A stretch of DNA of 64,000 bases from Hyphomicrobiales bacterium. Its GTDB lineage: Bacteria > Pseudomonadota > Alphaproteobacteria > Rhizobiales > Rhizobiaceae. Positions 18,710-27,706 of this stretch are shown here, piece by piece. The notes below the pieces were generated by a model that made no database searches, was not told the DNA's origin, and saw only the letters and a list, made by a program, of their open reading frames with translations. The position numbers were made by a program, and so were the translations under genes. The stretch's first letter is position 1. Each line of letters opens with the position of its first letter. The stretch is from assembly GCA_900471525.1 (NCBI GenBank), contig UCEZ01000019.1, positions 124,001 to 188,000 on the forward strand, in the 5' to 3' direction.

Positions 18710-19156
18710 ATGCTTCGACTGAGTAAAGTCGCCCTGCTTTTCGCCACCCTCACACTTCTGCCAGTTTCAGCGTCCGCCCAATCCGATGAAGAGGTCTACA
18801 ACCGGATCGAATCCCTGCACGGCAATGCCGGAGACCTGAACGAGCCGCTGCTTAGCCTGGTGGAAGCGATGGGCAACAGCGATGCAGCAACGATCGCCGG
18901 ACTTGCCGAATATCCTCTGCAGGTCGCGGCCAATGGCGAAAGCTATGACATCCAGAGCGCGGATGATTTCGTTGAGAATTTCGACACTCTGGTGACCCAA
19001 GACACCCGGGACGCCGTTGCCAGACAGACCTACGACCAGCTCTTCGTCAACAGCGACGGTGTGATGCTGGCCGGTGGCGCGGTCTGGATGAGCAATGTCT
19101 GCGACAATGGCGATTGCAGTTCGTCCCACTGGGCTGTGATCAGCATCAACAACTAA
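18710..19156 (+). CDS. Exported hypothetical protein, 148 aa
   Basis: No family recognised. Residues 1-23 are a signal peptide (MLRLSKVALLFATLTLLPVSASAQS). The mature part is acidic (DEEVYNRIESLHG, EAMGNSDAATIAGLAEYPLQVAANGESYDIQSADDFVENFD) and resembles small cystatin/NTF2-like periplasmic proteins, with a possible disulfide at SNVCDNGDCSSS. GGAG lies six bases before the ATG at 18710. It is the first of three consecutive short exported genes. Confidence 0.8.
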   Translation: MLRLSKVALLFATLTLLPVSASAQSDEEVYNRIESLHGNAGDLNEPLLSLVEAMGNSDAATIAGLAEYPLQVAANGESYDIQSADDFVENFDTLVTQDTRDAVARQTYDQLFVNSDGVMLAGGAVWMSNVCDNGDCSSSHWAVISINN

Positions 19157-19175
19157 TGATTGGAGGCAGGAAATC

Positions 19176-19487
19176 ATGCGCCTTGACGTCATTGCGGCGA
19201 CAGCCGTCATTGCCCTTGCAACTGCGACGCCCGGCTTTGCCGGGGACGACGCTCCCTATGCCGGCAGCTGGGATTGTGGCGTCGCCACGTTCAGCTTCAC
19301 CAAGGATACCTATGATGCCGGCGAAGGGCCGATGCCGATCCGCAAGGTCGAAAAGGAGGATGGCAACTACATCCTGTCTTTCGACGATAACTATCAAATC
19401 GGTCTTTCGAGCGTGACGCAAACGTCGATGCAATGGCTGTCGATGGAAAGCGGCGACATGTTCGATTGCAAGCGTCTGAAACCCTGA
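19176..19487 (+). CDS. Exported hypothetical protein, 103 aa
   Basis: No family recognised. The signal peptide is MRLDVIAATAVIALATATPGFAG; the mature protein is about 80 residues with two cysteines (WDCGV and FDCKR) likely to form one disulfide, and a beta-rich pattern (ATFSFTKDTYDAG, GNYILSFDDNYQIGLSSVTQ). GGAGGCAGGA precedes the ATG. It is 19 bases downstream of the previous exported gene and 27 upstream of the next, so probably one operon. Confidence 0.78.
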   Translation: MRLDVIAATAVIALATATPGFAGDDAPYAGSWDCGVATFSFTKDTYDAGEGPMPIRKVEKEDGNYILSFDDNYQIGLSSVTQTSMQWLSMESGDMFDCKRLKP

Positions 19488-19514
19488 TTTTTCGTCGCCT
19501 GCCCGGCAAAGGAC

Positions 19515-19880
19515 ATGCCCATGAAGCTCACCATTGCAACTCTCCTGATCGGTATTGCCGCCGCCTCGCCGCTGCTGGCGGCAGAAACCCGCTGTGGCTG
19601 GTTACAGAACCCGACGCCCGCCAACTGGTGGCTTGACGATGCCGATGGCAGCTGGACGATCATGTCGCAAGGCGGTGGCGACGGCCCTCAAGGCATGGAT
19701 CTGATCCCGGACATTTCCGAACGCGACTATGTCAGGACCAACGGCAATTACGGCTATGCCTGCGCCTGCCTCTCAGTCGAAACCGACGAAAACGACGAAA
19801 GCATCACGGAAATCCTGTCGTTCCGGCAGCTGGCGCTGTCCAAATGCGAAAACGACCGCAACCTGTCAGCACCGCAATAA
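19515..19880 (+). CDS. DUF4087 domain exported protein, 121 aa
   Basis: Signal peptide MPMKLTIATLLIGIAAASPLLA, then ETRCGWLQNPTPANWWLDDADGSW, which is the hallmark start of DUF4087, and NGNYGYACACLSVETD in the second half. Function of the family is not known. An ATG two codons in (19521) is an equally possible start. Third of three tandem exported genes; its stop is 5 bases from the stop of the convergent LysR gene. Confidence 0.83.
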   Translation: MPMKLTIATLLIGIAAASPLLAAETRCGWLQNPTPANWWLDDADGSWTIMSQGGGDGPQGMDLIPDISERDYVRTNGNYGYACACLSVETDENDESITEILSFRQLALSKCENDRNLSAPQ

Positions 19881-19885
19881 ACGCC

Positions 19886-20791
19886 TCAACCGACGCGGCA
19901 GTACTCGGCGAGGAAATCGAGAAACACCCTCACCCGTGCCGGCATATGGCCGCCCTGGCCAAGGAAGATCGCATGGACCTCTTCACTGTCTGACACCGTG
20001 AAGGGTTCGAGAACCGGTACCAGTGCTCCGCGCGCAAAATCGTCCCGAACCTGAAAATCCGCGAGCCGCGTCAGCCCCGCGCCTGCAAGCGCAAGCTCAC
20101 GGAGCGCCTCCCCGTCGCTCGCCTGAATATTGCCGGTCGGCTTGATCGTCATGCCGACCCCGTCGCAGACCAATGGCCAGCCGCCTGTGGCGCGGACATA
20201 GTTGGGACCGAGCAGATTATGCCGCGCCAGATCGTCCGGGTGTTGCGGCGTGCCCTTACGCTTGAGATAGCCGGGCGCCGAAGCGATGTGCATCTTGACC
20301 GTGCCGAGCTTGCGCGCCATTAGCGCCGAGCTTTTGAGCGGCCCAGCCCGAACCGCCACATCCGTGCGGTCTTCCAGGAGATCGACGACATGATCGGTCA
20401 GCGACAGGTCGAGCGACACATCGGGAAACAACGTAACGAATTCCGGCAGCGCCGGCAAAAGGACGTGCCGGCCGAACGGAACGTTGCAGCTGACGCGGAC
20501 GCGCCCGGCCGGGCTGTCGCCGAGCGCCGCAGCACTTTCCGCCTCGTCAAGATTCGCCAGCACCCGCACACCATGTTCGTAATAGCGGCAGCCTTCCGGC
20601 GTCAGTTGCAGCTTGCGCGTCGAGCGGTTGACCAGCCGCGCGTTCAGCCGCGCCTCCAGCCGTGTCACCAGCTTGCTGACCGCAGAGGGTGTCAGAGCGA
20701 AATCGCGAGCGGCAGCCGAGAACCCGCCGAGATCGACGACCCGCACGAACACTTCCATCTCGCCCGAGCGATTGACATCCAGTCGCGCCAT
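19886..20791 (-). CDS. LysR family transcriptional regulator, 301 aa
   Basis: The N-terminal winged helix is EVFVRVVDLGGFSAAARDFALTPSAVSKLVTRLEARLNARLVNRSTRKLQLT (about 13-63), followed by the substrate-binding-type effector domain. Within LysR proteins the SEM.VFVRVV.LGGFSAAAR pattern belongs to the large group that controls divergent dehydrogenases. It is divergent from the PRISE-type reductase gene across 96 bases that hold repeated ATCTCAnAAATC motifs. Confidence 0.92.
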   Translation of the reverse strand: MARLDVNRSGEMEVFVRVVDLGGFSAAARDFALTPSAVSKLVTRLEARLNARLVNRSTRKLQLTPEGCRYYEHGVRVLANLDEAESAAALGDSPAGRVRVSCNVPFGRHVLLPALPEFVTLFPDVSLDLSLTDHVVDLLEDRTDVAVRAGPLKSSALMARKLGTVKMHIASAPGYLKRKGTPQHPDDLARHNLLGPNYVRATGGWPLVCDGVGMTIKPTGNIQASDGEALRELALAGAGLTRLADFQVRDDFARGALVPVLEPFTVSDSEEVHAIFLGQGGHMPARVRVFLDFLAEYCRVG

Positions 20792-20887
20792 TGTGCCCTC
20801 ATCTCACAAATCCTGTGCCTTACCGTTGTCTAGTTCTCAAATCGGCGCGCGTCCATATCTCATAAATCGACAAGTCAGGAGACCGTC

Positions 20888-21946
20888 ATGCGCCACCCGC
20901 ACAAAACCGCCCTCATCGTCGGCGCCCAAGGCGTCATCGGCGGCAATCTCGCCCGACATCTGGAAACATTGGAGGATTGGTCGGTCATCGGCCTGTCGCG
21001 GCGCGGCGGCCTATCGACGGACAGAATTCGGCATATTTCCGTCGACCTGCTCGACCCGACAGACTGCGTGAACAAACTTGCCGATCTCACGGATGTGACT
21101 CACATTTTCTACGCCGCCTATCAGGACCGTCCGACCTGGGCGGAACTGGTCGAGCCCAATCTCGCGATGCTCGTCAATGTCGTCACCGCCATCGAACGTG
21201 TTGCGCCCAACCTCGCGCATGTCAGCCTGATGCAGGGCTACAAGGTCTACGGCGCCCATCTTGGGCCCTTCAAGACGCCTGCCCGGGAAGACGAAGACAA
21301 TCACATGCCGCCGGAATTCAACATGGACCAACAGGCATTTCTGCAGAATCAACAAAAGGGCAAGTCCTGGACCTGGTCGGCGCTCCGCCCTTCCGTCGTC
21401 ATCGGCGTCGCCACCGGCAATCCGATGAATCTGGCGATGGTCATCGGCCTTTACGCCTCGATGTCCAAGGAACTCGGCCTACCCCTGCGCTTCCCCGGCA
21501 AACCCGGCGCTTGTGATACGCTTCTTGAAATGACCGACGCCGCATTGCTGGCAAGGGCAACAGTCTGGGCCGCCACCAACCCGCAATGCGCCAACCAGGC
21601 CTTCAACATCACCAATGGCGACCTGTTCCGCTGGAACGAGATGTGGCCAAAGATCGCCCGCTTCTTCGAAATGGAAACAGCCGCTCCCTTGTCGATGTCG
21701 CTCAATGTCGTGATGGCGGACAAGGCGGCACTTTGGTCGAAGATGAAGGAGAAATATGCACTCGCCGATCACCCCTATGAGGCGGTTTCCTCCTGGGGCT
21801 TCGGCGACGCCGTCTTCGGCTGGAACTACGACTTCTTTGCCGATGGCAGCAAGGCCCGGCGGGCGGGCTTTCATGACTATGTGCAGACGGACGAAATGTT
21901 CCTGTCGGTGTTCCGCGAGATGCGCCAGCAGCGGATCATTCCATGA
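20888..21946 (+). CDS. PRISE-like SDR reductase (progesterone 5-beta-reductase/iridoid-synthase-like), 352 aa
   Basis: NADPH-dependent short-chain reductase of the atypical extended type. N-terminal cofactor motif ALIVGAQGVIGGNLARHL; SLMQGYKVYGAHLGPFKTPARED holds the Tyr/Lys region characteristic of PRISE proteins; ALRPSVVIGVATGNPMNLAM and FNITNGDLFRWNEMWPKIARFF are further family signatures. In plants such enzymes reduce enones by 1,4-addition; the bacterial substrate is unknown. AGGAG lies seven bases before the ATG. Controlled probably by the divergent LysR protein. Confidence 0.87.
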   Translation: MRHPHKTALIVGAQGVIGGNLARHLETLEDWSVIGLSRRGGLSTDRIRHISVDLLDPTDCVNKLADLTDVTHIFYAAYQDRPTWAELVEPNLAMLVNVVTAIERVAPNLAHVSLMQGYKVYGAHLGPFKTPAREDEDNHMPPEFNMDQQAFLQNQQKGKSWTWSALRPSVVIGVATGNPMNLAMVIGLYASMSKELGLPLRFPGKPGACDTLLEMTDAALLARATVWAATNPQCANQAFNITNGDLFRWNEMWPKIARFFEMETAAPLSMSLNVVMADKAALWSKMKEKYALADHPYEAVSSWGFGDAVFGWNYDFFADGSKARRAGFHDYVQTDEMFLSVFREMRQQRIIP

Positions 21947-21981
21947 TGAACCGGCCTGGGAACTGACTTTTGCAGGCGTGG

Positions 21982-23277
21982 CTATCTGTCCTTCTCGCCA
22001 TGCGAAGGCGCGGTGCGGAGTGTTTCCTTCTGCGTGATCAACCGCGCCGTATGCTGGCCGCTGAGATAGATCCATAGCCAGTTCCAGGCCACGACAAACC
22101 GGCTTCGGGTGCCGATCAGGAAGTAGATATGGGCGATGCCCCAGATCCACCACGCCAAGGCACCTTTCAGCTTGAACCGGCCAAAATCGATGATCGCCGA
22201 CCGCCGGCCGATGGTCGCCAGGCTGCCCTGATGGCGGTAGCGGAAGGGCGGCGGCGTGCTTTTCCGCGTAAGCCGCGCCCTGATGGCCTTTGCGACATAG
22301 GCACCCTGCTGCTTGGCGGCGGGCGCGATACCGGGAACCGGCTTTCCGTCCTCCTGGAAGACCGAAGCCGTATCGCCGACAACGAAGACATCCGGCAGGC
22401 CCGGCGCGCTCAGATCCTTTTCCACGATGACGCGCCCGGCCCTGTCGGCCGGAACACCCAGCCATCCTGCAGCAGGAGAAGCCTGAACGCCCGCCGCCCA
22501 GACAATCGTCCGGCTGCCGATGAAGCGTTCGCCGATCATCACGCCCTGAGCACTGCACTCTGTCACCGGCTCGCCGAGATGAACCTCGACACCGAGTTTC
22601 TCCAGCGCCTTGTGTGCATAGACCGAGAGCTCCTCGGCAAAGCTTGCCAGCACCCGTGGTCCCGCTTCGACCAGAATCACCCGTGTCTTGCGGGTGTCGA
22701 TATTGCGGAATTCCTGCGGCAGGGTGACATGCGCCAACTCGGCGATGATACCGGCAAGCTCGACGCCGGTCGGGCCTGCGCCGACGATAGTGAAGGTCAG
22801 CAAGGCCTCCCTCGCCTCGGCATCGGTCTCCATCTCGGCCTGTTCGAAGGCGAGCAGCATGCGCCGGCGAATGGTGGTGGCATCCTCCAGCGTCTTCAGC
22901 CCCGGTGCGACAGGTTCCCATTCGTCATGTCCGAAATAGGCATGTGTCGCACCCGTCGCCAGCACCAGCGTATCGTAGCCTATGCTCTCACCACCCTTCA
23001 GTGTCACGGTCCTGGTGCCCGGATCGACGCCGTCCACTTCGGCCAGAAGCGTGGTGACCTCCGGGCGGTCGCGAAACAACCGCCGGATCGGCCAGGCAAT
23101 CTCAGAGGTGGCCAGCAAGGTCGTTGCCACCTGATAGAGAAGCGGTTGAAAGAGATGATGGTTGCGCCTGTCGATCAGCGTGATCCTGACGGGCGCACCC
23201 TTGAGATCCTTGACCAGTTGCAGCCCACCGAAACCGCCGCCGACAACGACGACATGGTGAAGGTTTTCATACGACAC
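21982..23277 (-). CDS. Type II NADH dehydrogenase-like FAD oxidoreductase, 431 aa
   Basis: FAD enzyme that passes electrons from NADH to quinone at the inner face of the membrane. First dinucleotide motif VVVVGGGFGGLQLVKDL, second TFTIVGAGPTGVELAGIIAEL, FAD-binding VFVVGDTAS, quinone-site-like AAKQQGAYVAKAI. The C-terminal part, ALAWWIWGIAHIYFLIGTRSRFVVAWNWLWIYLSGQ, is the membrane-contacting region of NDH-2. The GTG at 23277 with AGGAG eight bases upstream is preferred to an ATG at 23316. Stands alone, between the PRISE gene and an Lrp gene. Confidence 0.9.
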   Translation of the reverse strand: MSYENLHHVVVVGGGFGGLQLVKDLKGAPVRITLIDRRNHHLFQPLLYQVATTLLATSEIAWPIRRLFRDRPEVTTLLAEVDGVDPGTRTVTLKGGESIGYDTLVLATGATHAYFGHDEWEPVAPGLKTLEDATTIRRRMLLAFEQAEMETDAEAREALLTFTIVGAGPTGVELAGIIAELAHVTLPQEFRNIDTRKTRVILVEAGPRVLASFAEELSVYAHKALEKLGVEVHLGEPVTECSAQGVMIGERFIGSRTIVWAAGVQASPAAGWLGVPADRAGRVIVEKDLSAPGLPDVFVVGDTASVFQEDGKPVPGIAPAAKQQGAYVAKAIRARLTRKSTPPPFRYRHQGSLATIGRRSAIIDFGRFKLKGALAWWIWGIAHIYFLIGTRSRFVVAWNWLWIYLSGQHTARLITQKETLRTAPSHGEKDR

Positions 23278-23395
23278 GATCGTATCTCCTGTTTTGGGGC
23301 AGCCTCTACCCTTCACCGCGGATCCACAACTGCGCTTTCGGCATGGCTACCGTGCGTGCGGATGCCGACGTTTCCTTACGCAGAGCCGCTTTCCC

Positions 23396-23860
23396 TCACC
23401 GCGCATATTCCACCGGCACCGACATGCCGCTTTTCAGGATTTCCATCGAGATCGAGGCCGAGACGTCGAACAGTTCAACCTTGCGGACAATCTGCTTGTA
23501 GATGACGTCGTAGTGCTCGACACGTGGCAGCACTACCTTCAGGATGTAATCATAATTGCCGGTCAGCCGGTGTGCCTCGACGATCTCAGGAATATCGGCG
23601 ATCACCTTGCGGAAGATGTCGATCCAGTCGTCGGCGTGGTGTGCCGTCTTGATCAGCGCAAAGACCGTGGTCGGTACGCCCATCTTGTCGCGATCAAGAA
23701 CCGCAATGCGGCGGGCGACATAGCCCGTTTCCTCCAGCCGCTGAATACGTCGCGAGCAGGCGGAGATCGACAGGCTGACCTTTTCAGCGAGATCACCGAC
23801 CGAAAGACTGGCGTCTTCCTGCAGCAGCGACAGAATCTTCCGGTCCCTTTCGTCCAACAC
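23396..23860 (-). CDS. Lrp/AsnC family transcriptional regulator, 154 aa
   Basis: Helix-turn-helix DERDRKILSLLQEDASLSVGDLAEKVSLSISACSRRIQRLEETGY at the N-terminus, then the RAM effector domain with GNYDYILKVVLP. The GTG at 23860 has AGGAG eight bases upstream and gives the usual (M)LDERDRKIL start; a longer frame to 23926 lacks a ribosome site. Divergent from the racemase gene, with TTTGCGC/GCGCAAA repeats between them, which suggests it senses an amino acid and controls the racemase. Confidence 0.92.
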   Translation of the reverse strand: MLDERDRKILSLLQEDASLSVGDLAEKVSLSISACSRRIQRLEETGYVARRIAVLDRDKMGVPTTVFALIKTAHHADDWIDIFRKVIADIPEIVEAHRLTGNYDYILKVVLPRVEHYDVIYKQIVRKVELFDVSASISMEILKSGMSVPVEYAR

Positions 23861-24033
23861 GCCCCGTTCTCCTATACCCTTGGGCGCAGACAGGAATGGT
23901 TTGCGCCTGAATTTGATAACACGCAAAAATTACGCGCAAACTCCACCAATGTCACCAAACAAAGCGAACACTTTCGAATGCTTCAGGGCGACAATCACCA
24001 CATCAGAAAACACAGCGGAACAGGAACAGCATC

Positions 24034-24753
24034 ATGCGCAAGATCGGTCTCATCGGTGGAATGAGCTTTGAAAGCTCGGCAGTCTATTACCGGATGATCA
24101 ACGAGGCCGTGCGTGCGCGTCTCGGGGCCTTGCATTCCGCCGAAGTCATGCTGCATTCCGTCGATTTCCAGACCATCGTCGACCTGCAGAAGGCCGGCCG
24201 CTGGGATGATGCTGCCAAGCGACTCTCCGAAGTTGCACAGGGTCTCGAGGCAGCAGGCGCTGCCTGCGTGCTGATCTGCACCAACACGATGCACCTGATC
24301 GCCGACGAAGTTCAGTCGTCGATTACCGTTCCGCTGATCAACATCATCGATGAAACGGCCGCCTCCATGAAGGCCGCCGGCATCAAGCGTCCGCTGCTGC
24401 TGGCGACGCGCTACACCATGGAGCATGGCTTCTATACGGATAGAATGGCCGCCGACGGCGTCGATGTCATGGTGCCTAACGCCGAGGATCGTACTCTCGT
24501 GCATGACATCATCTTCAACGAATTGTGTGCTGGCACCATTCTCGACACGTCGCGGCAAGCCTTGATGGCAGTCATCGAACGCGCGAAAAACCAGGGGGCG
24601 GATGCCATCATCCTCGGCTGCACCGAGATCTGCCTGATCCTCGATCCGCACAACCTGCCCCTGCCCGGCTTCGATTCCACCGCCATCCACGCACAGGCAG
24701 CAGTCGATTTTGCACTCGAAGGCATATCGCAGAGCAGCCAGCAGGCGGCCTGA
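24034..24753 (+). CDS. Aspartate/glutamate racemase family protein (YgeA/RacX-like), 239 aa
   Basis: PLP-independent amino-acid racemase, cytosolic. KIGLIGGMSFESSAVYYRMIN at the N-terminus. The first catalytic segment reads ICTNTMH, where a Thr replaces the Cys of classical aspartate racemases, and the second is LGCTEI with the catalytic Cys; this Thr/Cys pair is the pattern known for E. coli YgeA. Divergent from an Lrp-type regulator. Which amino acid it racemises cannot be told from sequence. Confidence 0.9.
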   Translation: MRKIGLIGGMSFESSAVYYRMINEAVRARLGALHSAEVMLHSVDFQTIVDLQKAGRWDDAAKRLSEVAQGLEAAGAACVLICTNTMHLIADEVQSSITVPLINIIDETAASMKAAGIKRPLLLATRYTMEHGFYTDRMAADGVDVMVPNAEDRTLVHDIIFNELCAGTILDTSRQALMAVIERAKNQGADAIILGCTEICLILDPHNLPLPGFDSTAIHAQAAVDFALEGISQSSQQAA

Positions 24754-24762
24754 TACCCATCT

Positions 24763-24787
24763 ATTTAGTTGACTGAGTCAATTAAAT
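24763..24787. promoter_or_regulatory. MarR-type operator palindrome
   Basis: ATTTAGTTGACT (24763-24774) and AGTCAATTAAAT (24776-24787) are inverted copies matching at 11 of 12 positions around one base. The site lies 28 bases upstream of the start of the MarR-GNAT gene; such TTGACT/AGTCAA sites are typical of autoregulated MarR proteins. Confidence 0.65.
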
Positions 24788-24815
24788 CATGGCAATTTCC
24801 CAGCAGGAGATTGCC

Positions 24816-25754
24816 ATGACAAAACACGTGACTTTACAAGACCAGCAGCCGGACGATCTGATCGAGACCGTGCGCGCGTTCAACCGGTTCTATACCAATC
24901 AGCTCGGCCTTCTCGGCCGCGCCTTCCTCGATAGCCGCTTCACGCTGACTGAAGCCCGGATCATCTACGAGCTGGCAGCGCGACCCGGCCTGCCTGCGAA
25001 AAAACTGATCGACGATCTGCACCTCGACCCGGCCTATCTCAGCCGCATCCTGAAGAAATTTCGCACGGACGGACTGCTCACCACCCGGCCGGACCCGCAG
25101 GACCAGCGCAGCCAGCTGCTCGAATTGACCGCGGAGGGATATTCGCAGGCCCGCGCCCTCGCCAACCGTTCGCGCCAGGAGATCGCGGAGATGCTGGCGC
25201 CTCTCGCAGCAGTTCAACAGGAGACCGTCGCCAAGGCGATGCGGCGGATCGAGGCGCTGCTTTCGACGTCAAGCAGAGACTTTACCATTCGCCCGCATCA
25301 GCCCGGCGACATCAGCTGGGTACTCAGCCGCCAGACGAAATTATATGTCGAGGAGTATGGCTGGAACGGCGAATATGAAGGGCTGGCGATGCAGATCGCC
25401 GCGGATTTCACAAAGGATTTCAAACCTGGCCGGGAGTTCTGCTGGATTGCGGAATCGGGCGGCGACATCGCCGGTTCGGTTTTCCTGGTGGATGCAGGTA
25501 GCGGCACGGCCAAGCTGCGGCTGCTCTACGTCGAACCTTTCGCCCGCGGGCTCGGCATCGGCCGGGCGCTGGTGCACACCTGCATCGCCTTTGCCCGCGA
25601 GGCCGGCTACGAAACGCTTATGCTGTGGACCAACGACGTCCTCGTCAGCGCCCGCAGGATTTATGAGACAGAAGGCTTCCTGCTGGTTGCCGAAGAGCGG
25701 CATCACAGTTTCGGCAAGAACTTGAACGGCCAGACCTGGCAACTCGTTCTGTAG
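24816..25754 (+). CDS. MarR-GNAT fusion: winged-helix regulator with acetyltransferase domain, 312 aa
   Basis: Residues 1-145 are a MarR winged helix (FTLTEARIIYELAARPGLPAKKLIDDLHLDPAYLSRILKKFRTDGLLTTRPDPQDQRSQLLELT); residues about 150-312 are a GNAT N-acetyltransferase (LRLLYVEPFARGLGIGRALVHTCIAFAREAGYETLMLWTND with the acetyl-CoA loop GLGIGRAL). The ATG at 24816 with AGGAG seven bases upstream is preferred to one at 24789. A 25-base palindrome upstream suggests autoregulation. Fused MarR-GNAT proteins are common, but their substrates are mostly unknown. Confidence 0.9.
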   Translation: MTKHVTLQDQQPDDLIETVRAFNRFYTNQLGLLGRAFLDSRFTLTEARIIYELAARPGLPAKKLIDDLHLDPAYLSRILKKFRTDGLLTTRPDPQDQRSQLLELTAEGYSQARALANRSRQEIAEMLAPLAAVQQETVAKAMRRIEALLSTSSRDFTIRPHQPGDISWVLSRQTKLYVEEYGWNGEYEGLAMQIAADFTKDFKPGREFCWIAESGGDIAGSVFLVDAGSGTAKLRLLYVEPFARGLGIGRALVHTCIAFAREAGYETLMLWTNDVLVSARRIYETEGFLLVAEERHHSFGKNLNGQTWQLVL

Positions 25755-25803
25755 CTTGCAGATCGGTGCTGGAAGGTTCATCGGCGGCCAACACCGCCTC
25801 GGG

Positions 25804-27057
25804 TCATGCCATGCCGCTGAACAAACCCGGCTCTCCCTGCCAGTCGTATTCCGTCAAACCGGCAGACGTAAACGGATCGATCAAGGTGCCTGCGACGATC
25901 GCGGCCAGGAGCCCTGGCATCGGCGGCACCTTGGCAATGGTCGAGACCAGCCTGTCGCGCACCCAGGCGATCGCGCTGGAATCCGACTGGTAGAACGGCG
26001 TAAAGGCAAGCGACAGCAGCTGGAACAACCGCACATGATTGCGGCGGCCCTGGCCGTAGGCTGCGAGCGCGGATGGAATATCGTCGGACCTGGCCAGCGC
26101 ATGGCTGAGCGCCGCCGCGTCGAGAAGGGCCATATTGGCGCCCTGCCCCAGTTGCGGGCTGGTGGAATGGGCGCTGTCGCCGATAAACACCAGCCGGCCG
26201 GCATAAGGCGGAAGTGCCGTGCGATGGGCATAGCGTGCCAGCCTCAGCCTGTCCCAATCGTTGATTTGGTCGAGAAATGGCGCGCAATCCGGCCAGTGGT
26301 CGCGAATGATCGACTTCCAGCGATCAAGCCCGGCCGCCTTGACTGCCTCGACATCGGCAACCTTCAAGCTCCAGAAGAACGCCACCTGATCCCGCTCGCC
26401 TAAAGTCGCGCGGCCTGCCGGCAACAGGCCGATCATCACCTTCGCCTTGTCATAGCGTTGCGACAGCGCACTTCTATCATAAACCGCATCCGCGCCATCA
26501 AGAGTCGCCCAGAAAGCACCGTAGGTGAGATCGCGAACGGCCCTCGACGAAGCGGAGCCGGCAGCTAGCATCGAGCGTGCGCCACTCGCATCGATCACCA
26601 GGTCGAAGTTTCCGACCTCCTCATGCCCCACGTTCTTCAGCACAACGCGATCTCCGCGCTGTTCGGTCGAGGCGAGATTGACGCCCGTTCGAATGGTGAT
26701 GCCGTCGGCGACAGCTGCATCATGCAATGTATTGAAAAGGGCTGCCCGCTGCACCGCGAGCCCATAACGTCCGCCCGGCGCCGCATCGTAGCGCACGTCG
26801 AGAACCGTTCTCCCGCTGACAGCATCGGCGCCGTGCAGCCGATCAATCCGGTTGCCAAGCGCATGGATCGTATCGAACAGGCCGAGCGCTGCCAAAACGG
26901 TGAGGCCCGTCGGTTGCATCAGCAGACCAGAACCGACCGGCGCCGGCGTCTCGAAGCGTTCGAGGATTTCAACGCGATGACCGGCACGCGACAGGAAAAG
27001 TGCCACTGCCAACCCCGCCGGGCCGGCTCCCGCAACGCCAATGTCGAGCTGCCTCAT
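25804..27057 (-). CDS. FAD-dependent aromatic-ring monooxygenase family protein, 417 aa
   Basis: Group A flavin monooxygenase (UbiH/salicylate-hydroxylase type). N-terminal FAD motif IGVAGAGPAGLAVALFLSRAGHRVEILERFE; central DG-type motif LVIDASGARS; second FAD motif LVFIGDSAHSTSPQLGQGANMALLDAAALSHAL. ATG at 27057 is used (a TTG precedes it). It lies 83 bases downstream of the HxlR regulator gene in the same direction. Substrate not evident. Confidence 0.9.
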   Translation of the reverse strand: MRQLDIGVAGAGPAGLAVALFLSRAGHRVEILERFETPAPVGSGLLMQPTGLTVLAALGLFDTIHALGNRIDRLHGADAVSGRTVLDVRYDAAPGGRYGLAVQRAALFNTLHDAAVADGITIRTGVNLASTEQRGDRVVLKNVGHEEVGNFDLVIDASGARSMLAAGSASSRAVRDLTYGAFWATLDGADAVYDRSALSQRYDKAKVMIGLLPAGRATLGERDQVAFFWSLKVADVEAVKAAGLDRWKSIIRDHWPDCAPFLDQINDWDRLRLARYAHRTALPPYAGRLVFIGDSAHSTSPQLGQGANMALLDAAALSHALARSDDIPSALAAYGQGRRNHVRLFQLLSLAFTPFYQSDSSAIAWVRDRLVSTIAKVPPMPGLLAAIVAGTLIDPFTSAGLTEYDWQGEPGLFSGMA

Positions 27058-27142
27058 CAATGCCTATCCGGATTTCGTCCCCTCCGGCATCTGTAACAGC
27101 CTGCGCAACGAACCGTCCAGTCAAGCGATTGCGGTCATATCG

Positions 27143-27547
27143 TCACGCGGCTGCGTCATATTCCGCCCGCGCCGCCCGGATCGCCTCATGATGCGCCACC
27201 GACCAGTCGACCAGCTGCTTGACCAGCACCAGGAAGGACTGGCCAAGCGGAGTCAGCCTGTATTCGACGCTGGGTGGCTGGGTCGGGAAGACCTCGCGGC
27301 CGATATAGCCATCCCGTTGCAGGTCGCGCAGTGTCTGGGTCAGCATGCGCTGGGAAATATCGGGAATCAGCCGCCGCAACGCGGAAAACCGCATCGGTCC
27401 GTCGGCCAGCGCCAGGATCATCAGCGTGTTCCACTTGCCGCCGATATTGTCGATGACATCGCGCACCGGGCAATCCTGCCGTCTGAATACCATGCCTGCG
27501 AAGACGATCACCTGCTCGCCCTCTGCCTTACCTGCCATTTTGTTCAT
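27143..27547 (-). CDS. HxlR family regulator (YtfH-like), 134 aa
   Basis: Winged-helix regulator: [78 protein letters not shown] is a full HxlR domain with the Cys in FRRQDCPV that serves as a redox or electrophile sensor in several homologues. ATG at 27547 has AGGGAA upstream; a GTG at 27574 lacks one. Divergent from an NmrA-type reductase, the same arrangement as ytfH/qorB of E. coli, so it probably represses that gene. Confidence 0.9.
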   Translation of the reverse strand: MNKMAGKAEGEQVIVFAGMVFRRQDCPVRDVIDNIGGKWNTLMILALADGPMRFSALRRLIPDISQRMLTQTLRDLQRDGYIGREVFPTQPPSVEYRLTPLGQSFLVLVKQLVDWSVAHHEAIRAARAEYDAAA

Positions 27548-27706
27548 GGGGTTCGGTTCCCTTCGCGTAACCACCGCAGAAAAAACTGCCTCCTTTACAT
27601 CCGTCAGCAGATGACGAAATAAGAGAAGGTCTCATTTAGGAACCATATCTCAAACCGGATGTTTCGGCAATAAACCGGACGTCATTTGACACGCAAAGGA
27701 ACCACC

